From the NCBI RefSeq assembly GCF_902167145.1, contig NC_050096.1, positions 77,186,683 through 77,250,682 of the forward strand: 64,000 nt of DNA, read 5' to 3'. Each line of letters opens with the position of its first letter. Within the stretch, counting starts at the first letter, position 1. The stretch comes from Zea mays. Lineage: Eukaryota > Streptophyta > Magnoliopsida > Poales > Poaceae. A program made the translations under genes and the position numbers. Shown here in pieces: positions 10,168 through 22,998 of this stretch. A model generated the notes under the pieces. It saw only the letters and a list, made by a program, of their open reading frames with translations. It ran no database searches and was not told the DNA's origin.

Positions 10168-13100
10168 ATGGCAGACAACGAGCAGCCTAGTATGGATGTG
10201 GTCTGCACCGGTGCGTCTAACAAAGTTGATGAAGACGCGACCAAACTTGAATGGCAGACAACGAGCAGCTCCGGTGAAGGGAGCGGGGAGGATAGTTCTA
10301 GTGACGACAATCCTTGTACTCCTATACCTCCAAGGAAGAAAAAAACATCAGATGAGCTTGATGCCGACTATATTCCCAACGATGAAGAGGTAAATAGAAA
10401 TATGCTGACTATATTCTAAAATAATGTTCATATATGAAAGGCCATTAATTGTTTCACTATATAGATTTCAAATGAAGAGAAGAAAGAGGATGCATGTTCT
10501 ACACGAAACACGGAGGATGCTCCGATGCCTGAATCATCTGTTTCACATAAGCGGAAACGAGGGCGACGAGGTCCGAATCAGATGAAAGAAGGTGCAGTTA
10601 TGTACGTAACAAAACTAAATGCAGAGGGGTTTCCTGAAGAACCACTTGACGTGGTTACAAAGTTTCGAAATTCCTGCGGGTCTACTGTTAGAGATATAGT
10701 GCCAATCACACTTCAAAAATGGAAGGATTTAGATGAAGACACCCGCAATAAGCTATGGGCTAAGTTGTCTGAGTCATTCAAGTTCCCAAAAGGCACAGAG
10801 GATGCAGTAAGGAAGTCGATGCTCTCTGCTATGGCCAAGATGTTTCGTGGGTGGAAGGCCGAGATGAATAGGGAATTTGTTAAGAAGAATAAGGTTCCTC
10901 CGCCCAAGAAAATGGGGAAAATCACTCAAGCTCAGTGGGAGGAATTTGTTCGTTAGAAGACCGAACTGAAGGCCAATGAACTGGGCGAAACTAATTCTCA
11001 GAGAGCGAAGATGAACAAACACCCCCATCGCCTGGGGTCAACCGGATATCACCATAAAGTTGTGCAGTGGAACAGGATAATCGAGGAAGCTATAGCTAAC
11101 GGCACTTTGGACCCAATATTAAAAGATATCGATGAGCGAGCTATTTGTTGGATCTTAGGTCGGGCAGGTTTGAGCGAGGACGGCAAACTTTTGCATCCAG
11201 AATTGGTAGGCGAAGTTTCAACAAAAATTCAAGAATATGCAGATAAGAGAAAAAAGGAGAATTTAAGCCTCGGAGGGAGAATGACATACTAAATGCAGCA
11301 CTAGGCAATCCTGAACACACTGGACGGGCTCGGGGAATCTCTTCTAAGATTTCCTGGAGAGAGGCGTTTCCAGAGTATGCGTCGTCATATAGGAAACACG
11401 AGAAGTCGAAAAGGACCCTTGAAGAGACTATTGATGAAAGGGTACAAAAGGCTATTAATGATGTGATGAACAAAATGAAGAAAACAGAATGCATATCATT
11501 TGAACTCAAGCCAAGCCACATGAGTCCACCTATAGTCCCTAGCAGCGTAGGATCTGTGCAAGACTTGACCAAGTACCCTGTAGACGATATTGTTGAGGAC
11601 AAGCCTTGCTTTATTCATATTCCAATCAATCGATCTGGGACAAAAATAAAGCAAGCTGCTACTGGTTTGGTAAAACCAGGACTTGTTAACTACAAGGATA
11701 ATCCTGTCCCGCCACACTATGCTATGGTCCAAGTTCTAGAAATCACAGACAGTGGTTGTGAAGATTGGGAGATAGATTTTCCAGTTGAGGGGATCATAAC
11801 TTTGCAGGAGGCAATGAACGAGTTGGTCCTTTGGCATCGACGCGACATCAAGTTGGGTGATGAGCCGAATTCAACACCAATGCAACAAAAAGATAGTTCG
11901 ATCATTCCACACCCATGGTGCAGGAAAATATGACACCGACCTCCAAAAAAATCGTTGAAACAATCATATCTCCTCTTGCGAAGGAACTCGACGAGGGGGA
12001 CGTAGACAAAATTGTTCCTCAGAATGTCAACGTCAACATCAAAAAGGAACCAAAGGTTGGCACCAATGTTGAAGGGCCAACTATTTCAAAGAAAATTCAT
12101 AAGCGAATCGCCACTGACGATGTCAAGAAACCATCAGAATCAGTGGCACGCTACCTGCATAAATTGCAGAGAGTTATGACAAATCAATCAAAAGCGGAAT
12201 CAGCATCTCATGGAGTAGGCACACGGTCCCAAATAGACAATTTCAAAGTATGGGAAGAAGATGGAATGATTCATACTCGAGAATCATTACGTCTTAAAAC
12301 CAATATCTCGGTATACAAGAAGGAGGATGTTCCTCCAAAATTTGTGAATGGGAGGCCGTTCTTGACGACGGTGCGACTTTCTAAGTTGTCGACTCCGGAG
12401 ATTAGAATGCATGAGTGGTACATGGTGGCTAGCAACAAATACAAACTCGAGGACTTCACATTTGTTGTGCCAGAAGATGCATTTTGGAGCAATGATCATA
12501 TAGATATTGTGCGGCATTTATTCTTTGACGATCTCTGGTCGTTGTACCACCGACAAAGGATGGAAACCAACTACTTAACCCTCTTTTGCTTGTAAGTACC
12601 TCTAAACTTTCATATTTGTTAGTTTTGTACACGCACACATAAACGAGAGTCTAACGATTAACACTATTACACGTAGGATGCAATACATGGATGATAAGAA
12701 GAAACAACTTAAGACAGGGTTTCTTGACCCGTTGATGATATCCCAAGCTCGCTACAAAGTAGTTGCTCGGAGGCATGGAGAAGAATACAAAGACTTGGAC
12801 GATGCTGAATTTGAGAAAGCCGTCAAACAAAATCAGAGAAAGAAAATGAAGGTAATGGCGACATACATTGGACGAGCCATGTATAATCATGTACAACATG
12901 GCAAGGACTTAATAATAGCTCCGCACCACTTTAAGTAAGTTATCGACATGGTTTAATTTTGAACTATAAATTATGGCAATCGTGATCTTAACATGTGTTT
13001 TCGTCTATGTCTATATAGTGACCACTACATTTGTATCATGATCTTTCCAAAGGATGGTAAAGTCGTGGTCTTCGACTCACTGAGAATGGAAAAGGCTACG

Positions 13101-13676
13101 TATAATGACTTCTTGAAGATTTTAGAGAAGTATGATTATTATTGCACACTTGTACTTATTACAACTTAACAAATGTATTCTTAATCTCACAATGCTATTC
13201 TTATATGCAGTGCATACCGTTTTTATTGGAAAGATCTTGGCGGCGAACATCCAGAGGACAAGCCTAATTTGTCAATATCATTATTTCCATATGGTGACAA
13301 ACAACCTCCGGGTACTGTCCTGTGCGGTTATTATGTATGCGAATGGTGTCGTGCCACCTTCCATTACATGGTCAATCGTGAGGATGTAAGTTCGCTATCA
13401 TTGTCTATGTTGCAATTTTTATGTTATATTGTTGCTCATCACATTACTCTTAGCACTGCTTGTTTTTTGCTTTCATTGCAGGTTCCTAAATCCAAGATCA
13501 ATGCTGAATGGTTAGAAAGAGATATGGTTTCCGTCGGCGTGGCTAAGGTTGTAAGAGACTTGCTTTACTTTATGCGCCGTGAAGTTCTTCATCAACAAGG
13601 GCTATTCTACAATACAAATGGAAATTTGCAACAATTCCCAGAACTAAGTTTGTACACAATATCACACAGTGTTTAG
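10168..13676 (+). pseudogene. CACTA gene: plant En/Spm transposase region fused to Ulp1-like protease (frameshifted)
   Basis: Exon 1 is 10168-10389; exon 2 starts at 10465. The first part (acidic N-terminus, KRKRGRRGPN, then a block with KNKHPHRLGSTGY) matches the plant Ptta/En/Spm transposase domain (Transposase_24). The last part is a C48/Ulp1-type cysteine protease, with HYICIM, VVFDS and QPPGTVLCGYY giving His, Asp, Gln and Cys. Introns with clean GT/AG lie at 12592-12676, 12935-13018, 13130-13210 and 13386-13481; the stop is at 13674-13676. Breaks are an in-frame TAG at 10954-10956, a one-base shift in the A run near 11250-11256 and another frame change near 11880-11915. The gene is therefore dead in this copy. 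Its intact relatives are proteins of CACTA elements whose role in transposition is poorly understood. Confidence 0.8.
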
Positions 13677-13929
13677 GTCTTTAGTTAGGAACTTTAGATG
13701 TTTAGTTGTCTATGGAACTTTGAGATGTTTAGTTGTCTATGGAACTTGATATGTGTATAAATCTGTGTATGACGATGGAACTTGATATGTGGATGAATCT
13801 GTGTATTATGGAACTTGATATGTATAAATCTGTGTATGCAATCTGTGTGAATCTGTGCATGAAATCTGTGTATAATCTGTTTAAAAATTCTGTATATAAA
13901 TCTGTATATTAAAAAACCGTTTGTGATTT

Positions 13930-14158
13930 ATATTGTATGTAGTCGGACTTATATTAAAAACCGCATGTGATGTGTGTCTATCACAGGCGGTTCCTTTGAA
14001 CTGGACCGCCTGTGATGTCTGTCTTCACAGGCGGTTTTTGATTGATTGACCGCCTGTGATGTTGTTTTACATCACAGTCGGTGCACCACAAGCGGTTCCT
14101 GTAACCGTCTGTGTAGAGGCTAACCGGACCGCCTGTACTGAGGTTTTCTGTAGTAGTG
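13930..14158. repeat. subterminal inverted repeats of the CACTA element
   Basis: Several copies of ACCGCCTGTGATG or its complement alternate over ~200 bases up to the terminus at 14158. Subterminal arrays like this bind the transposase in En/Spm. Confidence 0.8.
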
Positions 14159-14926
14159 TCTAGACCTGGTCCGTTTATTCGTGTCGGGTCGGTTCGAGCT
14201 CATTTTAAGCGTGCTAGATCGGGCTCTTGCCGACAAAACAAAAACGTGTTTCGAACCGTGATTTTGGGGTTCGAGCTTACTGTAATCTATATATGCAACG
14301 CCTGTATATTCTATTCAAGACCATCGAGCTTTGTACTGTACGTTTATAACAATTTTTTTTGGCAACTAACTATAGGATCCAGTGAACCAATCGCCTAACG
14401 GGTCAATGCAAAAGCGTAGCAAAAGCAAATAGATACGACTTCTTTCGCTGTCGTCATACGACACGGCACTCTGTCGCATGCAGCTTCCGGGAAATGACAA
14501 ATCGATCTTGAGACCCGGTGGTGTGTAACGGCCGAGAGTAGTTTAATTAGTACCGTAGACGATTATTGTTAATTAATAACCTGGGGCTGGGGCATATATA
14601 TATATATATAATGATATACAACACGTGTTCTTGCATTTCTGCGTGCTAGTAGCCTTTTGCCATTTGCGGACGAAATCGACGATCGATAGAGAATTAGAGA
14701 TGCAATGCATCCTCCGGTCAACGGAACAGACCACCTTTTGACTGCGTACTTGACCCCATTGTTGCAGCAGCCCGCCGCCGGCGCTCCACGGTTCGGACTT
14801 TCTACAGACTACATATATATATGTTTGTGCTGAGTGCTGACGTGTAGTCCGTCGTTGTGCGTCTATTTTTCTTGCTAAATTACGAGGCATGCCGTGCTTT
14901 TGCCGTGGAATTGTTATTTTTCATTA
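14159..14926. other. intergenic, nothing recognised
   Basis: This is the flank between the CACTA end and the start of the duplicated segment. It has a short TA microsatellite (about 14597-14611). I see no coding domain or complete element. It has no counterpart next to the second copy of the duplication. Confidence 0.6.
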
Positions 14927-15101
14927 TGTAAATGATTTTAGGTGGATATATTGTACTATATAATCAACCAATTTAATTTATATCTGTATGGCTCTATAGC
15001 ATCCACCAATTTAAATTTTGCAAAACTTAACCAACTAGATCACCCACACATTCATAACCTCCAATAAATTCACCAAATAAATTGCATCCGGACTTAAGAC
15101 A

Positions 15102-16006
15102 CAGTAGTTTAGAGGAACTCTATAGAGGCGGATGTAAATCTATTTATACTGTTGTTTTTTTCAGAACCGTAAGTGTGTAGAGGCCAGTAGAAAAAAGTTA
15201 TTTGTACAGATGGTAACCGAGAACCGCCGGTGAAATCGATTTCCACTAGCGGTCGAGGTAATAAAACCGTCACAGAAATTCTTTTCTAGGAAACAAAAAA
15301 TGGGTTTTAAAATAACAAAAAACTATTTTAATTAGGCTCCACCTATGACTTATTTCGTGTATATATTGCGTTTTGCTGCACACAAATTAGAACAATCCAA
15401 GTATAAATTGACTATTTGAGGTTGTAAATGAATTCAAATTAAAAAGTTGTCAACTATAAAGTTTCATAACATTTGAAGTTCTACAGCTTTGAGTTTGGTA
15501 CTTTTTCCATATCAGGTCGTTTGCAAAATTTGCATTTTAAATTTGACAAATTCAGATGCAATTTTTGAGAGCCGAAATGATTTCAAATAAAAAAAATATA
15601 CAACTACAAAGTTTCATAACTTTTGAAGTTCTACAACTTTTATTTTGGTACTTTTTCCATTGAGATCGTTTGCAAAATTTTGCATTTTAAATTTGCCAAA
15701 ATTAGATGTAATTTTTGAGAGACGAAATGATTTCAAATAAAAAAAATATCAACTACAAAGTTTCATAACTTTTAGAGATCTACAACTTTTATGTTGGTGG
15801 GTTTTTCATACGAGGTCATTTGAAAAACTCAAAAAAAATCTAGACAAGATTTTTAGTGGCGGTTAAGAAAATCGTATGTACAAATCATATTTCTACAGAC
15901 TGTTTTCTTAAGAAACCGCCACTAGAAATATCACTGTTGCTTGATAACCGAAACCACATATAAAAATTAAACCCCACCGTAGGCTTAGAGCTCTTTTCTA
16001 CTAGTG
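15102..16006. mobile_element. CACTA-type nonautonomous element, copy A
   Basis: The right end reads TTTTCTACTAGTG (16006), the complement of CACTAGTAGAAAA. The left end is CAGTAGTTTAGAGG, a mutated CACTAG. Flanking ACA (15099-15101 and 16007-16009) is the 3-bp target duplication. It has subterminal GAACCGCC/GGCGGTT motifs and an AT-rich body with three diverged ~150-base repeats (CAACTACAAAGTTTCATAAC units). No coding capacity is visible. Confidence 0.8.
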
Positions 16007-18860
16007 ACACCGTCAAAATCAACGGTTCAAATCATTGGATAACTACCTCTCACTTATTCAAATCCAATGGACAATATTATTTGGATCATCCCTCCCTCTC
16101 CTCTATGACCTCGTCGCCCTAGACTCCCCCACATTCCCGTCAACCCCGCCTCTCACACCATCGTCGTCATCGATCCCTCCCCTTCTCTCCGTTGGATCGG
16201 AGCGTTAGCACGAGCTTTATGCTAGTATAGGCTAAATGGGCAAACCATCATCCATATATTAACTTTCATTTAAAAGACAGTCTTCATTAAAGATGCATCT
16301 TCTATAAAAATATTCAAACCAATAAGAGGTGAAATAAATATTGCCAGTCATTCTACTCCAAAACTCTCTCTCTCTCTCTCCCTCTCTCTCTCTAGCGCCA
16401 GCGCATGGCCCCATCGCATAACAATAGATGTGCACAACCTCAGCACCTAGGTGGTGGCGCACAGACATGAACCTTTCACACCCTCCTGTGACTACAGGGT
16501 GGAGAGATCCAACACTATTATAGACCGAGCTACCACCGCTCCTATTATCATCACCAATTACTATATTACTGTTGGTGGAATTCTTTCACCAACGATTACA
16601 GAAATGACATTAAGAAAAGTTCAATGACTTACCTGTTGGTTAAACAATGATCTTGAGGTTTCTTTTCTCCACAGCATTATATGTTGAACCACCTGCGATA
16701 CCTGTTATAGTCACCATCCTTGAAACAACATTTGGTGGACTAGTATTCCACATTCTTCATGACTGTTGAGTAATGTCCCTACTACTAACGCCCTTTCATC
16801 ACTATTACTTTCACTAGTAGAAGTTGAAGAGGCACATTCAGTGCTTTATATATTGTTCATGCCCACTATCATCTAAACCCACCCTTCTTCCTTGTCCATC
16901 CCCTTCTTCATCCAACTTCAAGCACGTCGGCGGATAGCTTCTTCAAGATTCCAACCAAAAACCCATTCGACAACGAGGATTAGGTCTAGAAATTCTCATC
17001 CTCTAGCAGAAGCACATCTACCTTGTTTTTGTTATGCAAATTTGTAGAGAGCAGAGCCTTATTGTGTAATCAAACGGTAACTTATTTTAGTACATCAGTA
17101 CATCATCTCACACACTTGATTTGTTAGTGTGGATTGTTATTGTAAAAAGTAAACTTGTTTGTGGATATGACGTCTAGATTTAATTATTATAATAGTATGG
17201 TGTGTTTAGTAAGTTACTAAGGTCCGTATAAATTAATAAATATATGGTGCAAACTAGATGCATTTCCATTTCATCACGGACGAGTATGCATGAACCACCA
17301 TAGATCATTTGGTCGTCATCGTCGCATCATACCACTCGTCGGTGGTGATGAAATGCCTATCACTGTCAAATTGGACCACTAATCAATGTTGAAGCAATCA
17401 TCAACACCGCCGGCGTAAAGTATGATGTGGCAAAGATCTAAAGATCATTACCACTTAGTCATTCAATGATAGATTGTACTGTGAAGCAATGATGACCATA
17501 ACATATACACAAATGGATGATTCTTCAACGCGATTGCGATCATGACATATGAAAGGATCAATATGTACATGAATTGGGCTAATCTAAAATTTCTTGCAAC
17601 AATTAAATCCTACCAAATATCCCACCTCACCTCTTATACTTAATATTGTTTTCTATTCTTCACATAAAAGTTTTGCACCCAAAGTTACAACTCTATTCTA
17701 GCATGGAAATTTTAATAATGTAAATACAATAAGATAATTGTATGAAAGTAAATGCTCAATGTAAAAAAGGTTAGAAACAAGACAACATTTTCTTGAGGTG
17801 CTAGAGAGTTGACACTCCTCAGTAGTCCTCATTGGAGCACATGTACAAGGGTGTGGCTCCCCCTTTCGCGCAAGAATCAAGTGTTATATATAGGTTGTTT
17901 CTTCTCCACACTAGCATGGTGAATCATCCACAATCATTTGCACTCCATCGACAAGTCATCTAGGTGATGTTGATCGCTAAGAGTAATAAGTACAAACTCT
18001 CACTTTACTTAAACAAGCCAAATGATTAAGGTGGAGTCACACTTGCTACTCTCTATGCACTAATGAGCTTTTTAATCTCATGATTATCTAATCTCAAACA
18101 ACTCACTGTGTAGAGGTTTTTTCTCTCTCTCCAAAGTGTTTCTTCGGCTAAACAAATGGGCAACGCATTGGAGAGGTATTTATACTCCCTAACCGGCCAA
18201 CTAGTCCTTACAACGTTTATTGTGCTAAATTCGTAAGTGTTGGATCATTTAGTGTTTCCTTTTAACGAGACTCAACAATTATAGTGACATCATTATGTTA
18301 GATATAGATGTTGGATAACCTATGTAGTCCGACATGCTAAATTCATATCTGGAATATCTTTGAAGGTATCAAACCGGGTCACAATGGTCCGATACCGATC
18401 ATACTCATAGGGTTTGACACCCCATAGAGATACGGTATAACGATCCATCACCTCTAACAACCCCATAAGTAGGCGTCAAACTATACTCAATGGGTTGACG
18501 ACCCCATGTTCATAGGGTTCGATGGCCACTTAATTCCTCAGTTCACTTCAAATTCAAAATCTCTATAAATGGAGTTTGGTTTAAAAGATTTTTGGGCCTC
18601 TTCTAAGATTTCTAGTGCTAAGTTTGACACAAGTAACATATTAGGCCCACCTGGATCAAGCTACAAATTTATAGCTCTTTATAGTACGACTAAAAGGAAA
18701 ACAAAGTACTAAATTACTTAAATATCTTTCAACTCCAATTAACAATTAGGGCTAGTCCGTCATTAATCTTATCATCCAATCTATCATTAGGGGCATGAAA
18801 ACCATTGATTGTTTAAACAGCCACCATTAACTTGATCTAACTTAAATGTCTCCCTAAATT
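16007..18860. other. noncoding part of duplicated segment
   Basis: There is a CT microsatellite near 16368-16395 and otherwise unique-looking AT-rich DNA. A 60-codon minus ORF at 17698-17880 is kept in the other copy, but the whole segment is similar, so this is not evidence of coding. No domain was recognised. Confidence 0.55.
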
Positions 18861-19039
18861 GGGTTTAAGCTGGTGCTCTCAGTTTTGCCGGTGTCCTCAT
18901 TTTTACCCTTAGTCGTGTTTTTTGATCAGTTTTGTCATTCTAGTGCTATAGAGCAGAAGGGCAAAACTGAGCAAAAAAACACGACTAATGGTAAAAATGA
19001 GGAGACCATCAAAACTGAGGGCACCAGCTTAAAAAACCC
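18861..19039. mobile_element. 179-bp palindromic MITE, present only in copy A
   Basis: The left arm GGGTTTAAGCTGGTGCTCTC and the right arm GCACCAGCTTAAAAAACCC are inverted repeats, and the inner parts also pair (CAGTTTTG/CAAAACTG, ACACGACTAA). It is flanked by TAAATT on both sides, extendable to CCCTAAATT (9 bp) if the ends are drawn slightly differently; a 9-bp duplication would suggest a Mutator-like MITE. The matching place in copy B (near 60386) lacks it and ~40 bases beside it. Confidence 0.75.
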
Positions 19040-20037
19040 TAAATTAAAACACATGTTAGTCATTGTAATCCCGTGTCATCATAAATCATAAAAATTTTCT
19101 AGATGCTTTCAACATGTACATAGACGGCTTATACGACTTCAAAGTAACTGTGGTCATAACCTGCACATAGACGACTTGTAATTTAAAGCGACGTTGATCA
19201 TGACCAGTGTGCACACACGATGATCGATAGGCAAGGTCCATCTATTAATTCTAACTTCTTCACCCCTTTGAGTTTGGCTTTATTTGGGGCATACCATCAA
19301 TGCTCTCTGTCTCACTCTCCCCAATCCTGTAATCGGATTTAGGCAGAGGATATGGAGAACCATGAGTAGGGGCTCATCATCTTGTTTGGGTTAGGGATCA
19401 CGGGGCAATCGAGAAGAATGGTCAGTTCCACAACAAGTGTGGCTCGACGACGCCAACACGATAAGCTCGGCAACAAGCTTGGCTCAATTTTTCATTTTTC
19501 TAATTTACAGGGATGGGAATTGTAACGTGCAAATGTATTACATGGTTAATTATTCAGAAGGGGACGTTGTTGACGCCTCTCGACGAAACATGTCTAGTGG
19601 TCAGTGGATGTGTTCTGGCTGCCTCTGAAGCTGTACTGTAGCAGTGTGAATCCGGCCGGGTAGACAAATTTCACAAGAATTGGTTTACTAAACCAGCCTC
19701 GTTGACCTAAATCGTTGGAGTTTCAAATATGACTGCATACTAGATACTTCAATCATATCTCTTTACAGATTATCCACATGGTTAATGTTTAGGGTTTGTC
19801 TAACTTAGAAAGTCATCAACGATAAATGAGATTGGTTGAATCGGGAGAGACCCATGAAGTAGAGGATGATTATGAGGATAGTATAGAGCTGACGATCGAT
19901 CTTGATCCCAAAATTCTTCCAGTGGACACAGAAGATGGGCAATTAAGTAGTCACTTCAGTTTACTAGAATCAATTGATAATCGATGAAACAATCATCACG
20001 CATCTTCCTTTTTACATGAATCGATGGACATATGATC
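19040..20037. other. 3' flank of the zinc-finger gene
   Basis: Noncoding DNA shared with copy B, with no element ends or domains seen. The 3' UTR and polyadenylation region of the minus-strand gene must lie in the part next to 20038. Confidence 0.5.
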
Positions 20038-20847
20038 TCAGTCGCAGGTAGCGAGAGTTAATGATGGATTCGAAATCCTGCGCTTCTTGATCGGCAGCGG
20101 GCTCTGCACCTCCTCCTCCTCTTCGACCCATCGCCTCATCCCATCGCTCTCCGGCACAGGCATCAGGTTGAGGTCAAAGTTCCTGACGGTGACGCCTGAT
20201 GACCCCGTCCCCGTACCCGTAGCGGACGCCGTCGCCGACAGGGAGACGGACACGGAGCTGCCGTCCCAGTAGTGGCAGCGCTTGTGCCCGCCGAGCGCCT
20301 GGCCCGTGGCGAACCCCCTCCAGCAGATGGTGCACCGGTGCGGCCCACCCGACGTCGTCGTCGTCTCCTCGGAGTGGTCTGCCGCCTGCTGCGCGGCGGC
20401 GAGAGCAGCAGCGTACTGCTCCCCCGTGGGCGGCCTGCGGTGGCTGGACTTGTGGCCGCCGAGCGCCTGGTAGGACGCGAAGGCCTTCCCGCACACCGCG
20501 CACCGGAACCGGAGCTCCTCCTCCTCGCGCGCCGGCGCCGGCGGCGGGCACGACCACTGCTTACGACTGCCGCCGCCCTCCTGCCGCCCGAAACCAGCGG
20601 CGGCGGCGGCGGCCTTGCTGAGGCCGCTTCTTCCTCGGGTGCCCGCGAGCGCGGCGAGGCAGATGGCTAGGTAGTCCTCGCTGTTGAGCTTCTTCAGCCC
20701 CAGGAGCGTCATCGTCGGCACTGGCACTGGCAGCGCGAGCGAGAGCGCGGTGGAGTCAAGAAGCGCTTCGAAACCGGCGGCCATGGCTACCTTGCTGATG
20801 GCGACGACAGGTGATGAGGAGGAAACTATAGTTAGCTGGCGGCGCAC
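20038..20847 (-). CDS. C2H2 zinc-finger transcription repressor, C1-2i (ZAT/STZ-like) class
   Basis: This single-exon ORF of 269 residues is the usual size for two-finger plant ZAT proteins. An L-box-like [11 protein letters not shown] is at 57-67. Finger 1 has Cys116, Cys119, His132 and His136 with the plant QALGGH helix. Finger 2 has Cys172, Cys175, His188 and His192, again QALGGH. An EAR repression motif DLNL is at 225-228 and a basic KKRR cluster at 254-257 may aid nuclear import. Family members bind DNA in the nucleus and repress stress-related genes through EAR co-repressors. Met1 (20847) and Met22 (20784) are both possible starts; Met22 matches the usual family N-terminus better. A TATA box lies ~120 bases upstream. 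It appears intact and is the parent-like copy of the broken gene at 61351-62096. Confidence 0.9.
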   Translation of the reverse strand: MRRQLTIVSSSSPVVAISKVAMAAGFEALLDSTALSLALPVPVPTMTLLGLKKLNSEDYLAICLAALAGTRGRSGLSKAAAAAAGFGRQEGGGSRKQWSCPPPAPAREEEELRFRCAVCGKAFASYQALGGHKSSHRRPPTGEQYAAALAAAQQAADHSEETTTTSGGPHRCTICWRGFATGQALGGHKRCHYWDGSSVSVSLSATASATGTGTGSSGVTVRNFDLNLMPVPESDGMRRWVEEEEEVQSPLPIKKRRISNPSLTLATCD

Positions 20848-20967
20848 GTCTTTAACGTTCTCGGACGGACTTCTAGGTCTGAGGCCTGTGCGGGGTGATA
20901 GAGCTGGAATGGAAGACGGGTGGATCGGATCGGAGTCGGAGTTCGGAGATTGGAAGAGGGGTGGGGC

Positions 20968-20976
20968 TTTATATTA
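20968..20976 (-). promoter_or_regulatory. TATA box of the zinc-finger gene
   Basis: On the minus strand this reads TAATATAAA, ~120 bases upstream of the first Met and ~185 upstream of Met22. It is the only TATA-like site at a suitable distance. It lies outside the duplicated block, so copy B lacks it within this window. Confidence 0.6.
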
Positions 20977-21402
20977 GCAACAGCAAGACAGGCCTGGGGA
21001 GAAAGTGATATGGTGGACAAGCTGCTAGCTGCTGCGTTGCTTCTTCGCGGGGCATACAAGTTGCCAATAGAAAACTAGCTAGCTAGTACGTACGTACTAT
21101 TCCTGTTTGCAGCTAGTTCACGTTCACGTTCAGCGTTAGCGGCGACTCGAACGTGAGCGCTTCGGGTCGCCGGTCGCCAGTCGCCAGTCGCCAGTCGCCA
21201 GCCACCTGAGCTGCAGAGATCCGGTGGGGCGAAGCCTTTGGCATGTGCACGCTCGCGCGACCGCCGACGCCAAGTAGGTGACGTGTGAACACCAGACGTC
21301 TGTTTGGTTGGGCTATGGCGGTGAAAAAAAACTGCTGTGACCTGTGAGCTATGAAAAAAACTGCTGTGGGCTGTGAGCCGCTACCGGAGTCGACCGCTTT
21401 GC

Positions 21403-21975
21403 CGAGTGCTTGAAGCAAGCGGCAAAGTCTTTGCCGAGTGTAACACTCGGCAAAGAATGCTCGGCGAACTGTACATCGGCAACGGCCTCTTTGCCGAATA
21501 CTTTTTGTCGGGCACTCGGTAAAGAATTTGGTACTCGGCAAAGAAAAGTCGCCGTCACGGCGCCAAGTGACGGTGACGGATCCTTTACCGAGTGTCTTCT
21601 TTGGCACTCGGCAAAGAGGCCAATTTTGCCGAGTATCTTCTGCCATGGCCCTCGGCAAAGACGGCTTCAGTGGGCCCCACCGCTAGTCCCTGTGCCGAGA
21701 GCTCTCGTAGGCACTCGGCAAAGGAGGCTTCTTTGCCGAGTGTCTAGTGGACTGGCACTCGGCAAAGAGTCCTCCAGTGGACCCCTTTGCCAGTCCCTTT
21801 GCCGAGTGCGCTGGGCGGCACTCGGCAAAGGTAGCTTCGTTGCCGAGTGCCTTGACCACAGCACTCGGCAAAGAAGGCTTTACCGGTTCCCAGGTTTCCT
21901 TCTTTGCCGAGTGCCATGGTCATAGCACTCGGCAAAGCTACCCTTTGCCGAGTGTTACACTCGGCAAAGTGACCA
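21403..21975. repeat. left subterminal repeat cluster of outer CACTA
   Basis: At least fifteen alternating copies of GCCGAGTG and CACTCGGC occur, many forming short hairpins such as TTTGCCGAGTG...CACTCGGCAAAG. Small ORFs in both strands arise from this repeat and are not genes. Confidence 0.85.
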
Positions 21976-22998
21976 GGAAGTCCCTTTTTTATTTGTTTTT
22001 GCTGTTCCATCCAAACAAACAAAAGATATATATCATTCACATCACATTATATATCAATCGCATCACAGAATCAACACATTTATCATCAACACCATATATA
22101 TCACAAATATCACCACATAAATCAGGTTTCACAGCACATAAGTCTCACTAAGTATCTCACAAGACCAAGTATAACTAACATCACCAACACTCACAAATAT
22201 AAGTCTGGATCATCACAAAATAGGTCATCAACGAGGTGGGCATCTGGACTGGTTCGGCGAAGGGCTGGACGAAGCGTGAGGGTTGTTTGACGCCGCTGAT
22301 TGACCCTGCACAGAGAAGAGATTGCATGTGTGAGAACATATGAATATATATCATGCAATACTAAAATTTTGATACTCACAGGAGTAGTGAACTCAGCAGG
22401 GTCAGCTGCAGAGAACAACGGAGGTGGTGGAGCATGACCCTGTGCGGCGCCAAGCACTACACGACGGTTCACTTACAGCGACCTACGGTTGGTTGCTAAA
22501 ATGGCCTTCGGCGACCTACGGTTGGTCGCTAAAAACTTTTAGCGACCCATAAGGATGGTCGCTGTAAGTGCCGTCGCTAAAGGCTTTAGCGACCGACATC
22601 TTTTTAGCGACCGACCGTCCGTTGCTAATATTGTACATTTAGCGACCAACTGTGGGTTGCTGTACTATAAATTTAGCAACCAACCGTAAGTCGTCATACT
22701 ATACATTTAGCAACCAACAAAAAGTCGCCCTTTTTACAGTTGTTATTAAAAATAATATACATTTAATTAAGCACCGCAAATCACAGATTTTTATACACAA
22801 ATCATAAAGACATACACAGTTAATCAGTATACCACAGTCATAGATCCATCACATAAACACAAAAGCACCACAATTATATATTCACAAAAGCATCACAATT
22901 ATAACATCATTCACAACTAGATCATTTACAAATAGCTAGCTAGATCACAATAAAAATGCACAGGACCGATCTACAAGTGCTGTTTAAATCTTTTAATT

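Larger units (their letters stand above)
9746..14158 (+). mobile_element. CACTA (En/Spm) transposon, right part
   Basis: The right terminus is TTTTCTGTAGTAGTG ending at 14158, which reads CACTACTACAGAAAA from outside, the standard CACTA terminus. Inside it lie inverted subterminal repeats built on ACCGCCTGTGATG (13960-14150). The 3 bases after the end are TCT, the candidate 3-bp target duplication. The left end is not in the window; the Tat retrotransposon was probably inserted into or next to it. The element carries the Transposase_24/Ulp1-type gene described separately. Confidence 0.85.
14927..20828. repeat. segmental duplication, copy A (C2H2 gene and its 3' flank)
   Basis: From TGTAAATGATTTTAGG at 14927 to ACAGGT near 20815-20828 the sequence matches 56092-62124 in the same orientation, with scattered substitutions and small indels. 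Copy A lacks the Tourist MITE of copy B and has a 179-bp MITE that copy B lacks. The shared block holds a CACTA-like MITE, ~4 kb of noncoding DNA and the zinc-finger coding region. The two copies start ~41.2 kb apart, the gap now filled by transposons. Confidence 0.92.

Noticed and set aside
17698..17880. 60-codon minus ORF also present at 59228-59410
   Set aside because: Its conservation is explained by the recent duplication of the whole segment; the surrounding noncoding DNA is equally similar.
21410..22040. Several ORFs of 60-171 codons through the GCCGAGTG cluster
   Set aside because: They translate the inverted repeat in all frames; repeat artefacts.
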